Shown here: piece by piece, positions 45,179-59,099 of the stretch
Layout of the letters: each line of letters begins with the position of its first letter
Numbering within the stretch: position 1 is the stretch's first letter
Source of the DNA: Blasia pusilla
Lineage: Eukaryota; Marchantiophyta; Marchantiopsida; Blasiales
DNA length: 64,000 nt
Assembly (NCBI GenBank): GCA_050084515.1
Contig: CM114271.1
Span: 54,002,001-54,066,000, forward strand
Direction of reading: 5' to 3'
The notes under the pieces: generated by a model
Database searches by the model: none
Told to the model about the DNA's origin: nothing
What the model saw: only the letters and a program-made list of their open reading frames with translations
Made by a program: the position numbers and the translations under genes

Positions 45179-45843
45179 ATGGTTGGCACTTTGACCTATT
45201 TGACTATAATCGGGCCAGATTTGAGCTATGTTGTTGGCCTAGTCAGCCAATTTATGAAAGCACCTCGAAAATCTCACCTTGATGTTGTAAGAAGGATTAT
45301 CCAGTATGTGAAATTTTTGGTTCAATTCGAACTTCATTTTGAACCTTCTCCGACTTTACACTTACAAGGATTCATAGATGCAGATGGGGCAGGAAGTGTG
45401 TCTGATAGATACTCAAATTTTGGTTATTCAATTACCTTGGGAAGCGCAACTATAATTTGGGCTTCAAAGAAGCAACTAACAATTAGTTTATCTTCAATAG
45501 AGGCAAAGTACATAAGAGGAACCAATGCAACATGAGAGGCGGTGTGGCTTCATTGATTACTTGCTGAGATTGGTGTTAGGAACTTAGGCCTAATGTAATA
45601 CATGGACACAATATTACTTGCATCAAGCTTGCTAATAACCGTTTGTTCCAAGCTCAAACAAGGGATGTTGAAGTGCACTACCATTTTATCACAAAGAGAG
45701 AGCTTGCAAGAGATATTGATCTTGTCTATATATGTGCACATGAGCGAATTGCTAATATCTTTACAAAGACATTTTCTAGAGATAAGTTTAAGATGTTCAT
45801 GAACGATTTATGTGTTAGAGATGTTCATATGAGCTTGAAGGGG
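45179..45843 (+). pseudogene. C1 RNase H
   Basis: An open 118-codon frame: VGTLTYLTIIGPDLSYVVGL, GFIDADGAGSVSDRYS (RNase H catalytic Asp region), and ASKKQLTISLSSIEAKYI (Glu/Asp region). A later frame reads VHYHFITKRELARDIDLVYI and NIFTKTFSRDKFKMFMNDL, the family C-terminus, ending at the polypurine tract. Confidence 0.9.
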
Positions 45844-46155
45844 TGTATTGAAGACTAAGTTATAGTCAAGCTTCTTAGACATACGAACTGCTACATTTGA
45901 TATTGACAAGAAGTATGAAAGCTTAATCTTTGTTAGTTCCTTAAGTATGATTATCCTTACTATGGTTAGTTAATCATAATTAGTCTAAATCGAGACTATG
46001 GTGAGGATTAGGGTTAGATTTGCTTGTACCTACCCTATATAATTGAGAAGGGGACCAAACTCCACTCATTTTCTCATTGCCAAATTTCGTTCTCCCTGAT
46101 GATGTGTGAGTGTGAGTCGTATCCCACCAATTATGCTCCTTTAGTAGTTTTCTAC
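45844..46155 (+). repeat. C1 3' LTR
   Basis: Pairs with 41525-41838. It carries the same TATA-like 'ccctatataattgag' block (46030-46045) and ends near tttctac. Confidence 0.85.
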
Positions 46156-46436
46156 TTGTTTGGGGAGACTTCTCACTTGTTGATGGAGGACAATACTTTT
46201 TGGCATCTAGTTGAGTAGTACTCGAGAAATATCAAACCTCTGTTAAGGGATCTCGAGATCATCTTGCAATTTAGGATACTAGGATTACACAATAGAATCT
46301 GACAAGATGCAATTCTGATCTATCTTCAAACACCAACACCCAACATCACTCCTATACAATTGCAACTATTCAACCACAACAATTCACCTAGTTTTGAGAT
46401 GCCCTATTGCTTGCACAGGCAACCTAGTTACCTAGC

Positions 46437-46714
46437 CAAGGTTGCATGTGGACAAAGTTGGTGTCCGTTAACTTACGTCCATGTTATGGAAGGACTTGTT
46501 CATGTGGATCACACCTTCCCCTTCTTTCTCATTCCCTTCACTTGGCTTCATGTTCCATACTTTCCCGTTTCTTTCTCTACACCTTCACTCTCTCTTACCT
46601 TATTGCCCCACACTCCCTTTCCCTACATGCTATCATAACCTATACGTATGGGCCCCACCTCTTGTAATCCATGTCCGTCCCAATTATGGACTCGTACAGT
46701 ATTATGCAATCGTG
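46437..46714 (+). mobile_element. hAT-like MITE, copy 6
   Basis: Left terminus CAAGGTTGCATG, right terminus TGCAATCGTG. Flanks tacctagc (46429-46436) and agcctagc (46715-46722) agree at 6 of 8. Internal blocks 'acttacgtcc', 'atggaaggacttgttcatgtgg' and 'gggccccacctcttgtaatcc' match copies 2 and 3. Confidence 0.75.
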
Positions 46715-46722
46715 AGCCTAGC

Positions 46723-49700
46723 TTGACAGAGGAACAAAAAAGATGAGATGGAAAGAGGATTCAAACCCAATCCACCATGCCCGCACTCAATGACCGACAC
46801 AACTAGCCTACCACTTATTTATGATGATATGCATGAGGCTTTGGTATTTATTTGTGAAAAAATATTTTTTTACCTGCTGGGATCTTGTTGCCAGTTCAAG
46901 CACGCCCTATGGGCAAAAAATGTATACAATTGGATATTTATGCACTTCACCACTTACTAGTCCTAAATAATTTCCTAGCTTTTGTAACAATCTGCAATTC
47001 TTCCTTTAAAGGATAAGTAATAACTCCCTTAATGAGCATTCCATGCCTCACTAAAATTAATTCCTTGTTCCCCATTTTTTGAAGAGTACCAAGTATTTTG
47101 TTCAAAAACTACCTCTTTCCATCCCCAAAATATTTCATCCACCATAGTACCAAGGATACTTCAAGATAGTAAATGTGTTACTATTTTATCTTATCCGTCT
47201 ACAATTTTTATCATAGTATACACGTCATATTGACAACAACAATCTAGATTCATTGATCAAATCAAATGTTTGTATTTCAAAAATCTATGCACATGATTGA
47301 TATGCAAAATTGATTGATCTATAAAATTAATTAATATTTATCAATATAAAATTAATGTGCATCATTACATTATTTCATTTCGAGATGAAATCACAAAAAA
47401 ATTTATTGGCTAGTGAGATTTTTATTCAACTTTGAAAATTATCTTTTGGGATATCTTTTCCTCTGCGAGTGGGTTGCTTTTTTAAGCTTCACATATTCTA
47501 TAAATGTATATTACAATATCCATCCATGATAAGAATCTCCAAATTCTACTTCACAAAACATCATATATACATATAAAATTTAGCCATCTTTAAATTGTGC
47601 CATCCTTTAAAAAACCTAACTCTTGATACTTCCCTTTTCACAATTTTCAGATTAAATTTTTTTTAATTGTTTCTAGAATTTATCCCAAAGCAGGCTATAA
47701 TAAGTGCATGATTTTTCTTCTTCAATTTCTTGGTTTCTTTCCAAACACGATTATTAATTGATCACTATTTTTATTTATGATGCAACACCCCTATGATCGA
47801 ATACCTTCTCTACAAAAATTTGAAGAAAGAAATCTATGAGTATATCTTCCTTTCGCAATTTTCCATATTCATGCAGATTGTGTTTGTATTTGAACTCTAT
47901 AGGAAATATCTTCCTTGATCGTGCATGAGAATTTTCAAATTTTAATTTTGAGAGAAAAAAAATAATCATTTTGTTTCTCTTTGTATTGGAGCATGAGAAT
48001 TATGAATACCAATTATCAAAGCTTACTTCTCCTCCTATCTATTTGTGCAAGAAAGTATACAAGTAATTTGTTGCTCTTACAATGCACTCGATCACATGGA
48101 TGGGCAAAAAATGTAATATGAAGTGAAGAGACACATGTTGAATTTATTGAGTTTAACATCCCAAAAAATTTTGAAAATAATAATTACAGTTTTCCCCTTA
48201 AAGACATTAATAGATATGAAATTTTGACTTCACTTTTTAAAAAGAAACCAATATTATTATTATATTAGAAAAAGAAATTTTTTTTGTGCAACCCACATCT
48301 CATTATTAGGAAAACCAAAGAGAGTCCTACATTTTGATCCAAAAATGTTTCCAAAATATTTCTTTAAAGTCCTTCAAAACATGCTATAAAATTCAAAAAA
48401 TTTATAGGTTAAATTCCCTTTCATCCATTTGAAAAATATTTCTTTTTCCAATTTTATATTATTCTCCATACTAAATTTTCCTAAAATATATTAATTTTCC
48501 TCAAATTTTAATTTGAAATTTAGAATAGTGTTGTTTTACAAAATATTTTTGGATTTGAAATCGACATGACACAGATTTTCAATCTAATGTTTATAATTAC
48601 TAAAATCTCTCTTCCATAATTACTAAAACCTCCCTTCTATTAAATTATTAGATTAGTAAAGACTAAAATCTAATATATACTTAGGAGAGTTTAAACCATT
48701 CACACTTTTATTAGGAGCTTTTAAGGCATTGACTAATGCAAATAATCACATGCTTCCCTTTTCCACAAAAAAATGTGAATATTCCTTCATATGTTTCTAT
48801 GAGATATAATTTTCTTTTCTTATACTTGAATTTCTTAAATATATTTTTTATTGGAGATGAAAAATAGAAAAGATCTTGATCTACATCTAATACTTTTTTT
48901 TTGCTTTTTACTCAAAAAATGTAATTGGAATAAAAATATATATATTTATATATAGTATTTATTTATTTTATATATACTTAATTTACATATATATATATAT
49001 TTGAATTTTATATTTATATATAAGGAGAAAATGGTTTTTAATACATTTAATCATTAAAATTTAAATTTAAATAAGTAAAATAAAATTTATATCCAAAATT
49101 TGTTTCAAAATAACATTCACATTTCCAACATAATGAAAACAATCTTTGGATCCTTTCAAGGAACAAATCTTTTTCACTATTCTTCTATCGTCTTTTCTCA
49201 TTTTTTGAAGATAATTGGTTATTTGCTTTACAAAATGTATTTGCGATTAATATATATCTTAAATAATGATATAATAATAATATTATGAAAATATGTTCTG
49301 AGCCAATTTTTGGTTCATCTTATTAAAATCACAAAAAAAGAAATAAGAGAAAAGGCTTCACATGTGGCCTTAATTGGGAGCCTCTCAAGTAGAGCTAGCC
49401 GAATCGATGGAAATGAAAATACTTTGCAAATAGAGGATATAATGAAACCACTATATCCAACATATATCAAGATTATTAAGTTGAAAAATAAATTGCAAAT
49501 GTAAGTTTATGCTTAGAGAAATGAATAATCATGAAATTGTAATTTCAATTTTTTAAAATCTTTAAATTTCCTTTATTTAATTAGAAAAAAATAACTTTAG
49601 TGTATTTTTCCAAGCCCCATCTCTCAATTAGTAAAAGAACTCATTCATTTTGATCCAAAGTTTGTTTCAAAATATTCTTTAGAAATCCCTCAAAATTAAA

Positions 49701-50900
49701 GATTGAAAAAAAGGAATTAAAACCATTTTCATTTTTTAACGAATAATTAAATTAAAATATTTTTAAAAAATCATTTTTATAAATCAATATGTGATTTCTA
49801 TTCCAAAATTAAAAGTTTTAGTTTTAGTTTCTTTTTCCTAAATCTTTTTATAAATTATTTGTTTAAGAATAATTTGATAACGAAAAAAACTCACAATCTT
49901 TTCCTGAAGATTCTCTCTTTTAAATCTCAAGTTATCTCTAGCTTTAATAAATGTAACTATTTAAGTATTTTTTCTGTTCAAGTTTTAATTTTAGTATAGG
50001 CAAAATTAAACAAAAACTAAAAGGCTTCAGTGGTGGCCTTTATTGGGAGCATCTAATAGGGGTAACACCATTAATAATATGATATAGATGCATGACAACT
50101 CACTAAGAGAAATCTGATAAAGGTAAATATTTGAGAGAAAAACTTAATACCTACTTGGGAACATGACATCAATCTAGCTTGTTGCTCTCCTATTGATTCA
50201 GCCAACTCTTCCCAAGGGGGTGATGTTTACATTGAGTAATAGGCAAATGATGAGACCGAATCACATGCGAGAAACTAAATGACACATAAGTCCTCCGAGG
50301 TTTTGTTGGTTATGCTGCCCTTGTACTCAAGGACATAACATTTCCAAATCCTTAATCAATCCCATCCTTCGCTATGGAGAGATGTAGCGCACAAGCTAAT
50401 CTAGGGTGCACCGCAAACGATATCCTAGTTCCCAACTTGAAACATGCCAAAACTCATTTTCGCGGTAACATTGGGATTATTCATGGATAGTTCTTATATT
50501 TAACCCCTCCCATCATGGCGCTTAACTTTCTTTCATTCACCATCCGAAACCCTCAACTTTGTCGACTTTACCACTAGCCTCTTGCATGTGGAGAGGGTTT
50601 AGATCAGTCCTTGTCTATATTATCATTTGCATCTCATCTCACTTTGGGAAAAAATCTTTGTCTTCATCATTCCTTGGAAATCTTGATTCCCTAAATAAAT
50701 ATACCTTCTATAAACACTTGTAACAATGTGCAAAATGAATACAAGCGAATAAATGATGGAAACCTGGGACACTGCGGCCACATGTCACAACTTGTCTCAA
50801 TAGCCCCATGAATGGGGAGTTATGTGGTTATGAATAATCGTAGCCGGCTAGAATCAGAAATTTCCGATTCATTTAAAATACATCGGCAAAAATTGCGGTT
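46723..50900. other. AT-rich region with diverged direct repeats
   Basis: No gene. Direct repeats: 48285-48385 with 49605-49700 ('cattttgatccaaa..tgtttc.aaaatatt'), and 49350-49405 with 50018-50070 ('aaaggcttca..tggcctt.attgggagc'). 48930-49020 is an almost pure AT tract. Confidence 0.45.
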
Positions 50901-53900
50901 TTAGGAGTTTGTTTGTGAAAGTATCCGAAAAACCGGTTGGGAATCTGAATTTACCGATCTGGGCTATGACACACCGACAATGTACCGGTTCTCATGAAAA
51001 ACTCCCCGCTCTCCGGAGTGTTATGCATCGACGATGTACCGGTTCTCGTGAAAAACTCCCCGCTCTCCGCAGTGTTATGCAGGTGCTTTGTTATTTACTT
51101 ATAAAAATATTTTCTTTATTACTTGCCCGTTGAAGTCCTGCCATATTCAGTGACCTTCTCCGTAGATCAATGCGACAGGCCTCAATTTCAGAGTCACGCA
51201 AGGTCCTACCGGCCATTGTCCACCATTTCACTAACCAAACTCCTTTTGGGATACGGAGGACATGTTTAAGTGAAGTTCATGACATGTTCTCGTTAGTGGT
51301 GGATGTGTCAGGCGTATAGAAGATGACGATTCTCGCGTGAATCGCAACACAATTCTCCACAAAACTTCCACCGTCCTTTCATGTGAAGAATTCATGTGAT
51401 GGGTTATTTCACACTTCAAGTATCATCTTGTCCCAACTTTTGCCAATTTGTCGAGCACTTCGCGAGACTTCCGAGACACCGGACAAATGTCTCTCACGGA
51501 TGGCAGTGGTGCTACCACTTTCAAGATAAAAGCAGATTCTTGACGAATTTTCCTGTGATGGTTGTTACTGGGATTGCGCTTCTGAGCCACTCATTCGTAT
51601 ATATATGAATCAATTAATAAGAGGATAGGGATAGAGAGACTCGCATAAGGTGTTTCATACCTGTTCAACTGTTGACATGTCAGTTTTATCTCATTACATG
51701 ATAAGAAGAAACAAAAATCCCCACCCGTGTATCACGGCCATCGTACTCATGTGCATTCTTGTAGACTTTGGTCACTCCCAAGATACCCAACAATTCTCGT
51801 GGTATCGGGTCATTTCACCGAAGCTCGCATGTCCGGGGTGTCGTCAGCAAATGTCGGGCGTTGAAGGTATCTGGCAAACCTGGCATACCAAATTTTAAGG
51901 CGTGTTTGGAGACACTTACATTTTGAAGCGGACAATGGACATGAATGGGCTGCGTCCGCACTATGTTCTGGTTTATCTGATCACCCAAGCTCATAGAAAA
52001 CTCTTGAAGATCAACCTCATGCCACACAGAGATGCTCGTCAGAAGCTGCTGACTGATCTGGTAGTACACCGCCAGAAGGGCCAAGGATACGGAGCTGGGA
52101 AGGTCTTGCGTGTATGAGAAACGTGGATTTCCGTAGGGTGGGAGATCGGCTGGTGAGATTGTGTCATTGGACGACATGAATAAGTACCTACCGCCCATTC
52201 CATACATTCGTCTCAAGAGTATCAGTTCCTTCCAGACTGTATTGAGTCAACTAAGCTTGCCGTGTAGAGAGACTGCTACCCCTGAACTGCTCATCAAACA
52301 CAGAGGGCATGTTGGGTTGAGGCATTTACCTGCAAAAGCTTTTCTAGTGTGATACCAGGACTCTTATATCACCAAACATTTCTAACTTGCACGGGTTTAA
52401 TTATTGATTGACGGGAGTGGAGACAGGACCCGATCCACAATAGACCCAAAATGACAATCCTCTGAACATGGGATCTGAAGACGTGGTCAGCAGTAGCACG
52501 AGTCTCCGATCCTCCAAGCACGCGATGTATCCTACTCTATGAGCAAATAATATACCACCAGAACGCATCGTCTGCTTTTAAATTACTCGCCACTCCGAGC
52601 ACAAACTATGGAACACCGAGTGACCTTCCTAGACCTTCCTACTCGTACTTGGGCGTACAGTTTCCGCCTGTGAAAGCGATATGAGCAACACAAGGGGACA
52701 CGGAATAACCTCGCCGGAAGGCACGAGATATTTCTACGTCTTCAGGCGAGGGTGTGCGACAAGGACTTGGAGCAGTGGCATCCTCACGAGAATCGGCAGT
52801 CAGTTACATGCCAGTAAAAACTGATCATCCCGCCTTCACGAAATCGTTCCCCGAACTCTATCCAAGACGTAAACAAGATTCGCTGTCGATGTAAGCTCCC
52901 TGGCACCTCTCGCGGATCCGCATAGCAAGGGCTTCGCAATTGCCGTTGGAAACTGACGATTGATAGACTTCCCAATGAGATACTGGTGGAGAAACAACCC
53001 TTCGCTCTCACCCCACGTCGATTCAGAGGCAGCCATTCACGTACGTCACGCACAACGACAAGACTCGAACTCGGAATCAATCGAATCCAAATGACTAACT
53101 CTATTCATTTCATCAGTTTGGGATCGCGAGGCTAGTAATAGAACCCGGAAACAGAACAATTTGGACCACTGGTACATTCATTAGTTCAAGAGGAGCAATT
53201 CATGCACTGAATGACAAACCACAACAGAGCTCACGCTCGGAATCACTACGGATCAGGGCAAACATAGATCCCTCAGCTCACTGCAGTACTTCGATCGCCG
53301 TCGGGGACCTGACAAATTCTCCATCGTTCACCGCGCTTCTGCGTCTGGATCCCGTTCCTCGGCCTTCGCAGCAGAAACCACTGTGAGCCCACCAAAATCT
53401 CCACAAAAGGCGACTCGATTGAACCGAGGCATTCCCGCGGCGAAAGGCACACGGTGTGAACACAACCAGCAACACGACCACAGACATTAGATCGACCACC
53501 AAAGCTTTACAACATCCACACAGACACACAATCAAATACACCGTAAGCGCAACGGTCGCGCAACGCAACGCACTCTCGCTGAAGCCAAAGCGTCCCACGA
53601 TAGTCCACCATTCCAAACAGTCCACGCACGGCATCACGAGAATTCCGCCTGCTCGCAAGAAAACGCAACTGCTGCGCTCAGTCACGTGCGGATAGCGCAG
53701 CAGTCAGATCTCTAAAGCTGCGCTCTCCGCTCATAACTGAGCGAACTCACGCCACGACCAAAAGCCATCACGACCTCAACCGCGACTCATCGACCAAACC
53801 AAACACCGTTACAACTCCAAAAACAACCCGCGAAGAACCCTCCGCATACGGGGACCCTCATTCCATCGCACTGCAGCATTCCAGCCTCAATCCTCATGCG

Positions 53901-54350
53901 AAGAAGAAACAAATCCCCGCAGGACTGCACCATCTCAGTGTCCTCTCCTCCAGCGCTTTCCTCATGGTAACACGGAAATCGCATACGCGAGGGTTTCCAG
54001 CTCTCTGGAGAGGCGCGTCAGATTCCATGACCCCCTCCCGAGAGCCGTAAACGCTCTGCCGCGCGGGGGCAGGTGACCGAGAGCGGACGCTGCGCACACG
54101 AGGGGACCGTGACTCCGACGAGCGGTGGCGGATGGACGGAGAGGAGAGGAGGCCCAGTGAGGATGCACCAGCTCAGCCTTCCGTCTTCAATACTCCAACG
54201 CCACCGTGTCATGAAACCGTCGTCCGGGACTCGGGAAACTTGTCTACGAGGCTCGGCAATATTCTACCGGGACGAAAACTTACGAATTTACGTTTTTACT
54301 ACTTAGACGGTTAGACAAAGCGTCTTTTATGGGGAAAGGAAATTGTGAAC
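50900..54350 (-). other. GC-rich island, possible gene or non-coding transcript
   Basis: CpG-rich, strongest at 53280-54230, which on minus resembles a promoter and leader. Minus frames of 133 codons (51815-52216), 98 codons (52784-53080) and 135 codons (53278-53685) exist. The last is hydrophobic and Cys-rich, as T/G-rich leaders often read. A donor-like cag|gtaaat lies on minus near 52333. No protein family was recognised, so the direction is a preference only. Confidence 0.35.
50975..51082. repeat. 54-bp tandem duplication
   Basis: Two adjacent 54-bp units (50975-51028 and 51029-51082), about 93% identical, containing 'gatgtaccggttctc' and 'ctccccgctctcc'. The unit is 18 codons long and keeps the plus-strand frame (..GSHEKLPALRSVM.. 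/ ..GSREKLPALRSVM..). Confidence 0.85.
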
Positions 54351-57300
54351 ATTACTGGTTGTTTTTTTCCCTCTTCAATATTCTTTGTTTTCCGTTTCTC
54401 TTTTTCATTAAGGGTAAATGAAAAGGGACTAGTAAGGTGCGGCTGCATCCCACTTACATAAAAAAAACGTTTGAAGAGTTTTTGTTAGAGTTAAGTAAGG
54501 ACAAATCTTTTTGTTGCCCGTAGTATGTGAAGTTTTTTCTTGTTGTGCAATTATTTCTTGGTGTTACCAATCAAGAAGGCACTCTCTATAACGATGTGGA
54601 TTTCAAAAGACCACGAGAACTTCTTGGTTGTCTATATTTAATAAAAATATGTTTTAGCGTAGGCTAATTTCCTAGTTTGATACTTGGGGCTAGTTTGTTT
54701 TAATTGAAAGTATAACCTAAAAATTGTATATTTGGATATTTATTGGAAGCCCAAAAAATGAAGAATTAACGTTTCCAACTTTTGCAAATTTTCTTAATTT
54801 TTGGGCTCAACATGCTAGAATATTTTCGATGCTTTCTCTACATAGTCTTTCTGAAGATTAAAAAGTCGAATACAAAACCATCTTCTTTTAAATCTCATCA
54901 CCAAGCATCATTTTCGAAAAAAGTATTTTATTTTTTCCCAAAATATATATTATATTTCTCTCCTAACCAAGCTTGAAAATTCCAAAATATTTTCACAAGG
55001 CACATATGGTCTCCATACCTCGTAATTAATTCAAGCCTATCACTAAGATTTCGTTTTTTTTACAAGAAAGAGAGAATATAGAGTGTGTGTGAATTCTTTT
55101 ATTTATTTTATATGATACCATGCTAAAAGCACATCTCTAACCGTCTCGATATTGACATAGTCACATGTTGGATAGTTATGTATATGCAGATGAAAATTAA
55201 ACTCCAATGAGCTAATACAAAAGCCCTTTCATAATACTATAAAGTAGATTTTAGTGGAGAGTTAAGGGTCCCCATATGTGGGATAAGAGATACAAGTCCT
55301 CATTCATTAATCCCGAATTTTTAGAAATCCCCTTTTTGGTATTAATTTTGAAAGCATGATTTCAAGGCTTTTTCTTCTCTTTTCTTTGCACAAAGAATAA
55401 TTGGATAGAGGTTGAATTAGATCCTATCATTTCCTACACGGGTCTATTTTCCATGGTCCCGTTCCTCCATAGCCATGCCACTCTTTCTCCTTGAAAATTC
55501 CAAAGAACTCCTTGCACCCTTTAAATCATTCCCAATTTATTTTTATTTTATTTTATGGATTCTTTTTCCCCTTTTTTCAATATCTTTCCCCCTTTTGTAG
55601 TTTATTTTAAATTGAAGGTAAACGGAAAAACCACAACAATATCAGTGGTTATGTAGGAGGGAAAAAAAATCACATCCAATTCAAACTACATATATTCATT
55701 AATACTAGAGAGTTGGATGTCTCTCCACTGACACGGTTTTGGAAAGATTTTTAAATTATTAAAAATTACATCTTGACAATCTAAAATAGTTCATATATAA
55801 AATTTACAAAAAAAAATATGAGAAGATTCATAATAAAAATTTTGTAATCTTCTATCTTCAAAATATTTACCTTAGTGGATGAGAAGAGGAATATAATCCA
55901 TCATATTTTATATTTAATTTTTCATGTGTGAGAATATAAATGACATCTATATTATTATTGGAGAGTGCCCTTTCATTTTGCAAACTTGCCTCCACTTGAC
56001 ATTTGGCACTTTCAGCCAATGGAATCGATAGTCTTTTGAACGAAAAGGATCTCTCGAAATTAAATGTTAAATGGCATTTGAAAATTGTGAGAATTAATTA
56101 TGGGAGGTAATATAAATCCGTGAATAGATCAGGCTTATACTAATAATATATATTCGCACAACACTTGTCTTCCCACTTCCCCTTCTCATTCTAAACTATA
56201 GTTCACCTTCTTTTATTTGAAACACCAAGCATTTCCCAAATTTTTTATTTTGTAAAAAGAATAAAAATACTTAATCATATGCCTTTCTCTCATAATAATC
56301 AACATGTAAAATCATTATAAATATTGATAATTTATTTCTTTATCTTTTTAGTAATATGTGTGAGTGTTGTATTAAAAAACCAAAATTAGTGCCCCTTAAA
56401 CCTATTTTTGTCATCCCATTTGTCTTTATGCTAAATTCTATCACTTCATCTTTCCTCATTTGGGAATCTCCCACTCTTGGATTCTAGTTAGAGAAATAAA
56501 ATCGCCTTCATTAAGAGAAATATCCCCATCCATAACCATACTTCCATCAACATCAAAATTTCTTCCTTACTTGGAATTTGTCTATAAAAGAAGGATGAGG
56601 AGGAATTGGATGACAAATAGGGGCTTAAATAGGAATTCTTTTATAAATAACATTCATTCTACGTCACTTAATGCCTTCTTAACCATTAATATGGAGATCC
56701 ACTCTTAACTTAAAAATCCAAAGTCCAATTCTTATGACTTCTTTTTTCATAGGAAAAGAACATCTCCTCTATTACTTACTCGCACCTCTTATTTTTAAAG
56801 AAGAGAAATCTTCCCTTCTAGCTCTCAATACCCCTCAAAATCACAATTATGCAAAATAGTTAAAAAATTTGAGTGTTCACTTGCTACTTTTCTTCTAAGT
56901 TAACATGCCCATAATCATACAATTAAGGGCGTAAGCCCTAGCTCAGAAGCTCCCCGTAAACACCACATGTGAACGATGTTCAATACTCAATTGTCGTTCA
57001 ATTTTCCCTGTTCTAAGCTAAGATTTGAATAGAAAATATAATTTTAAATAATTTTTAGTTTTTTTTTTCAAAATAAACTTAAATTAAAACATCAAATCCC
57101 ACAAATAATTTACTTCTTTTTCATTATCAGTTTAAAATTTCATTTTTGAAATTAAAATTAATATTTCAACATTTAGGAAAAAAACTAAAATTTTTCATTT
57201 TTAGTTAATTTTGAAAGGAAAATTACATATTACTTTAGACATAGGTAATTAATTTACTAATTAAGAAATCTTTGACGACCCTTATCAAATTTGTCCATGA

Positions 57301-59099
57301 ATTCATGATTTTTTAATTTCAAACTATACTAAGCAGGAAACAATAATGGGTAAGGTTTTCATAATAATTATTTATTTATAATTAACCCAAATTCAAACAT
57401 CTTCCCCGATGACATATTCTAGAGACTTTTTCATTTATTTTTCAATCTTTCCTCATTTGAAAATTAAAGATTATTTTCTCAAGTTTTATCCAAACAAAAT
57501 TTGAAGTTTACTTCTGAGGGGAAATTAAATTTTCTTTTGGGAAAAAATGAAAAGGATAATAGGACACTGATGGGACAAGAATTATTCCTCAAAATAAAGG
57601 AGGACATATTATTACTATATTTAACTTTCAAGTTATATAGGGGGGAAATTTAATCCCTCTTTTGGGGAAAAGAATCATCAAAGTAGGTGATTCTCTTTCA
57701 TTTATTGAAAGACAGGGATTGGAACAGGGATAAATTTATTTTTTCAAATTGAATAAAAATAATCTACGAAAAAAATTGAGCCAAGTTACAAGTATTATTA
57801 AAAAATTTGATCTTTCTTTATTTTTTGTCATATTCTTAAAAATTAAAATTTATTCATGGTGTGTCCTCTAATTTCACGTTATCATCCTCCAGATGTGAGT
57901 TTTTTCATTCCCAATCATCTCACCCCAAGTCACCCAATGCATCGCGCAAGCAAAAAATTACTAGTATTAAGTAAGAGATATTAAAAATATACTTTTTTCC
58001 ATTGTGGTAAAATTAAAAAAATTAAGTATTTTGTGGAAAAGTCAAAATTCCCTACATAAGAGGAATTTTACCAATTAATTTTCTTGGAATAATATCATCC
58101 ATATGGTCTACATAATAAGACAAATAAGTTACAATTTTTTAATACTTTGAGGTCTCTAATATTTTGTTCCATTGAGATTCTATTTGTTCGTTTTCAAAAT
58201 TTTGTATGATGTGTGTGGAAAGATACACATTTTTTGTTTCTCTTGCAATTTTCCTTACTAGTATTTTCATTTCCTTATGGATACTTCCCTTTCAGTTTTC
58301 CTAAAATTTTGACACTTTCATGTGTAGAAAATATTTGTCTTTATTTCATTTTTATTTATTTATTCGTTCTTTTTCATAAGATTCCTATTCTCAAGCATGA
58401 TTTTGGGAAAATAGATGTTTCTTTTGTCGATACTGATTTTGTAATTTTTATTGGGGATTCAAATATTTTAGGATGGTACAAATCTATATTCTAATTAAAA
58501 GCTATAAATACATTTTGTTGCAAGTTATTAAAATGCAACTTTATGTCACATTCGTCGGTTAGTTTGGATATATGGAGGGTCCTACCCTCATATGGAATTT
58601 TTTGAACACAAGTAGTTTTTCTTTCTCAACTCGTTGAGTCTACTTCGTTTTTTGTTCCAAAGGAATGTTCATACTTTCAATTCAATGTTAAAGTAGATGG
58701 CATACGGTATGGTTGTTTGAGAGTTTGGATCGTTGGAAGGTCCCACCCTCCTATGTATTAGATTCGTTGCAATTAGTAATTCTCCTCATGTATCTATCTT
58801 TATATTTTCCTCATGGGAATATCCATATTATCAACTACTATCACCCCGTGTGTACAATGCACTAGGCCCAAAATATTTTGTCAATTGGAACCTGAGTAGA
58901 GTTTGAATCAATATGCAAAAATTAATTTAGAATGGACAAGTTATGTAAATATGGATTGAATGAATGGAGAAGCATTGTTTCCCTAGATTAAATCCTTACG
59001 ATGCTTGCGTGAGCACGAAAGAACTACGATATCATATATATCCCTACCAGAGAAAGTGCGATGGAAGAATTTATTTATAAAAAACTTTGTGTGTGAATA
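54351..59099. other. AT-rich intergenic region
   Basis: No gene recognised. Near 58555-58810 a phrase of about 40 bases ('gtttggat..tggagggtcc.accctc.tatg') occurs twice in direct orientation about 150 bases apart. Long A/T runs explain the short open frames. Confidence 0.45.

Larger units (their letters stand above)
41525..46155 (+). mobile_element. Ty1-copia element C1, two LTRs
   Basis: LTRs at 41525-41838 and 45844-46155 (about 310 bp each, clearly homologous but diverged), a primer-binding site at 41840-41850, a purine-rich tract just before the 3' LTR (gagcttgaagggg), and Gag, protease, reverse transcriptase and RNase H in copia order. The integrase core is missing, leaving about 4.6 kb. 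All frames are broken. Divergence between the LTRs (many substitutions over 310 bases) points to an old insertion. Confidence 0.9.

Noticed and set aside
46740-46800. tRNA-like 'ggattcaaacccaatcc'
   Set aside because: The T-arm-like text stands alone; no other tRNA arms are present.
53278-53685. 135-codon hydrophobic, Cys-rich minus frame
   Set aside because: Composition is that of a T/G-rich leader read as protein; similar text appears in the SNU13 leader. Kept only as part of the unknown island.
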